A DNA stretch of 64,000 bases from Xenoacremonium recifei. Lineage: Eukaryota; Ascomycota; Sordariomycetes; Hypocreales; Nectriaceae. Numbering within the stretch: the first letter of the stretch is position 1; each line of letters opens with the position of its first letter. Of the stretch, positions 62,311-64,000 are shown one piece after another. The translations under genes and the position numbers were made by a program. Under the pieces are notes generated by a model. The model saw only the letters and a program-made list of their open reading frames with translations. It made no database searches and had not been told where the DNA came from. The DNA is taken from the NCBI GenBank assembly GCA_012184525.1, contig WOFQ01000004.1, positions 496,001-560,000 of the forward strand, in the 5' to 3' direction.

Positions 62311-63279
62311 ATGTACGCCACGCGCCTCATCCAGCTGCTCATCGTGGCAGTTGCGTTCCTGTCGGTGGCGCAAGCCTCTGCCTGGGACCCTCATCGTGGC
62401 AGTCGTCGACTCGTCCGTCGACAATCCAAGAGCAGCGATAGCTCAAGCGATTCTGGATCTGGCTCCAGCTCAGCTGCAGCCGCTCAAGATACTTCCAGCG
62501 CGGCTGCTGCTAAGAATCCTACGCCAACTTCGTCCGATGATACCGAGAGCACTGTCGTAGCGGTTGTTACGAAGACCTCGACATCTCCTGCTGCCCAGCA
62601 GACTACTCAGGAGCAGGCCGACCCTACGACTTCCGCTTCTCCCTCGTCCGACGACTCCGAGACTTCTTCTGTTAAGAAGACGACTGCTGAGGCAGCGCAT
62701 ACGACGGCTGCTACCAGTAAGCCGAGCCCAAAAGCTGAGACCACCAGCAGCACAACTTCGTCATCAAAGAAGGCTGCCAACTCGGCCCCTTCTTCGACTG
62801 CCGCTCCCGAGACCACCACTGCTCCGGAAAGCAACAACAAGAAGGAATCGAAGACGACTGCCACCCCTGTCACTTCCACTTTCGTCGAGGTCGTGACCAA
62901 GACCAACAGCGATGGCGACCTTGAGACCATGACTACGACTACTAAGACTACGTCGACTCCCGGTCTCAACACTGGCAGCTCCGGCAGCTCCTCTGGCATG
63001 TCGACTAAGACTCGCAACACTGTCATTGGAGTCGTCGTTGGTGTTGGCGGTTCCATTGTTCTCGGTGCCTTGGCCCTTGTTGCTTGGAGAATCTGGGGCC
63101 GCAAGAAGCCTGCTGAGGAGAACGACGGCTTGATGGACTACAATGCAGGTGCATATGATCCTATGGAGAAGTCTGAGCCTGGAAGCTCCGCGAGCAACGC
63201 TCCCCAGCGCAACCCCTTCCAGTCCACGCTGGAGAACTATCATCAACCAACACCCGTGAACGCGTCGTCGAATTTCTGA
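62311..63279 (+). CDS. Mid2/Wsc-like Ser/Thr-rich single-span surface protein
   Basis: Likely a cell-wall stress sensor or related mucin-type surface protein. The single exon gives 322 residues. A signal peptide covers about 1-24 (cut near QASA). RRLVRR at 32-37 could be a Kex2-type cleavage site. Residues 38-235 are almost wholly Ser, Thr, Ala and Pro with Lys, an O-mannosylated stalk with no cysteine and therefore no WSC domain. A transmembrane helix runs about 238-262 with basic stop GRKK. The tail of about 55 residues contains NPF at 301-303, an endocytosis signal also used by yeast Wsc1. This layout fits Mid2-like proteins that feed the cell-wall integrity pathway, but sequence outside the helix is too low in complexity to be sure. 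The ATG at 62311 was chosen because the signal peptide starts there. Confidence 0.82.
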   Translation: MYATRLIQLLIVAVAFLSVAQASAWDPHRGSRRLVRRQSKSSDSSSDSGSGSSSAAAAQDTSSAAAAKNPTPTSSDDTESTVVAVVTKTSTSPAAQQTTQEQADPTTSASPSSDDSETSSVKKTTAEAAHTTAATSKPSPKAETTSSTTSSSKKAANSAPSSTAAPETTTAPESNNKKESKTTATPVTSTFVEVVTKTNSDGDLETMTTTTKTTSTPGLNTGSSGSSSGMSTKTRNTVIGVVVGVGGSIVLGALALVAWRIWGRKKPAEENDGLMDYNAGAYDPMEKSEPGSSASNAPQRNPFQSTLENYHQPTPVNASSNF

Positions 63280-64000
63280 TCAAATTGGCGCCTAAGATTG
63301 ACGCATCACCGAGTTTTACCACTAAAAAGTCATTTTCGCGTCCTGCACCACCCTTTTTTGGGTTCTACGCTTTCTCTCAACTATCGGCATAGGGGCGTTG
63401 CGGCATGGCATGGGTTTTGCATTTTCAAGGGAAATAGAGGCATTTGATATTGCAAATTTCGAAACACAGTACGACGACGAAACCCATCTCATCGCTCAGA
63501 TCGACGCACATTACCTATCTGTCCGGCTACGGAATGAAGCATCCGAATGAGACGCTTCTCGCGACGGCCGATTTCCTATACTCGACTTGCGAGGTCTGCC
63601 AAGTCTCAGCGCTAGGAGCTGTTGCTTGATGACGAGACCTGTAACAACTTGATCGTGCTGCGTTGGCTAGTGAATGGAATTTACCATCTGGATCAACGCA
63701 AGCCTGTATCTAGAACTACATAATAATAAGAACTTAGCTACTATGCAGAGTAAGCCCTGCAGCAATTGTCTTGCTCCGTGTTAGATCTACTCGTCGTGAG
63801 ATGTAAATGATTGGCCCATGGTGGTGCTGTTTGAGAGAGTAGAAGAGAGCTATGTCTCAGCTCCTGTTTCGCGGAGTACATCTGCCCCTGAGGCCGCAGC
63901 TGTGTTTCAGGATACTGGACCTCAACAGCCGCCGGAACCTGAGGCTGCCCGTCGATAGAGAAAACCTCTGCACTTTGTTTTATTCTCGTTCTTGAGAAAC
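63280..64000. other. 3' flank of the Mid2-like gene
   Basis: Contains its 3' untranslated region; I see no further gene before the window ends. Confidence 0.5.

Noticed and set aside
1..64000. A biosynthetic gene cluster or transposon-borne cargo
   Set aside because: No polyketide or peptide synthase, P450, transporter set, tyrosine recombinase or transposase is recognisable; the genes are unrelated housekeeping, signalling and membrane functions.

Overview
The window reads as nuclear DNA of a filamentous ascomycete, most likely a Sordariomycete. Genes carry short introns of about 49-241 bases with GT...AG ends, coding third positions are rich in C and G, and the protein set is typical of that class: Pbs2-type MAP kinase kinase, FlbC-like zinc-finger regulator, Sur7-family eisosome protein, peroxisomal malate synthase ending in SKL, and a Mcm1 MADS factor. 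No species can be named from the sequence alone.

Layout. 1-2.6 kb: no gene; one degenerate telomere-like repeat. 3.3-5.4 kb (+): HOG-pathway kinase Pbs2, two exons. 6.8-7.7 kb (-): Sur7-family membrane protein, three exons, convergent with pbs2. 9.0-10.0 kb (+): mitochondrial octanoyltransferase. 10.7 kb (-): tRNA-Thr(AGU). 11.8-13.3 kb (+): D-arabinono-1,4-lactone oxidase, convergent with a three-exon tetraspanin at 13.6-14.4 kb (-). 14.4-21.1 kb: no supported gene; a second copy of the telomere-like repeat lies at 17.3-17.5 kb. 21.1-22.1 kb (+): Mcm1. 24.8-25.4 kb (-): Ctr copper transporter with three TTGCTCA boxes upstream. 25.4-33.8 kb: no supported gene, in part AT-rich. 33.8-35.3 kb (-): FlbC-like regulator. 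35.3-48.9 kb: about 13.6 kb without a supported gene. 48.9-50.8 kb (-): malate synthase. 53.1-56.3 kb (-): a 1053-residue, predicted N-myristoylated, low-complexity protein of unknown function. 56.3-62.3 kb: no supported gene. 62.3-63.3 kb (+): a Mid2/Wsc-like Ser/Thr-rich single-span surface protein.

Eleven protein genes and one tRNA in 64 kb is sparse for this kind of genome. The genes do not form a biosynthetic cluster or a defence island. Several act at the cell surface or in stress signalling (Pbs2, Sur7 family, tetraspanin, Ctr, Mid2-like, the myristoylated protein), but nothing shows that they act as one unit. I found no convincing new multi-gene system. The strongest unusual signals are the two diverged telomere-like repeat copies, the repeated copper-type box upstream of the Ctr gene, a Sur7-family stop codon followed by 135 more open codons, and two DSG-phi-X-S motifs in the myristoylated orphan.
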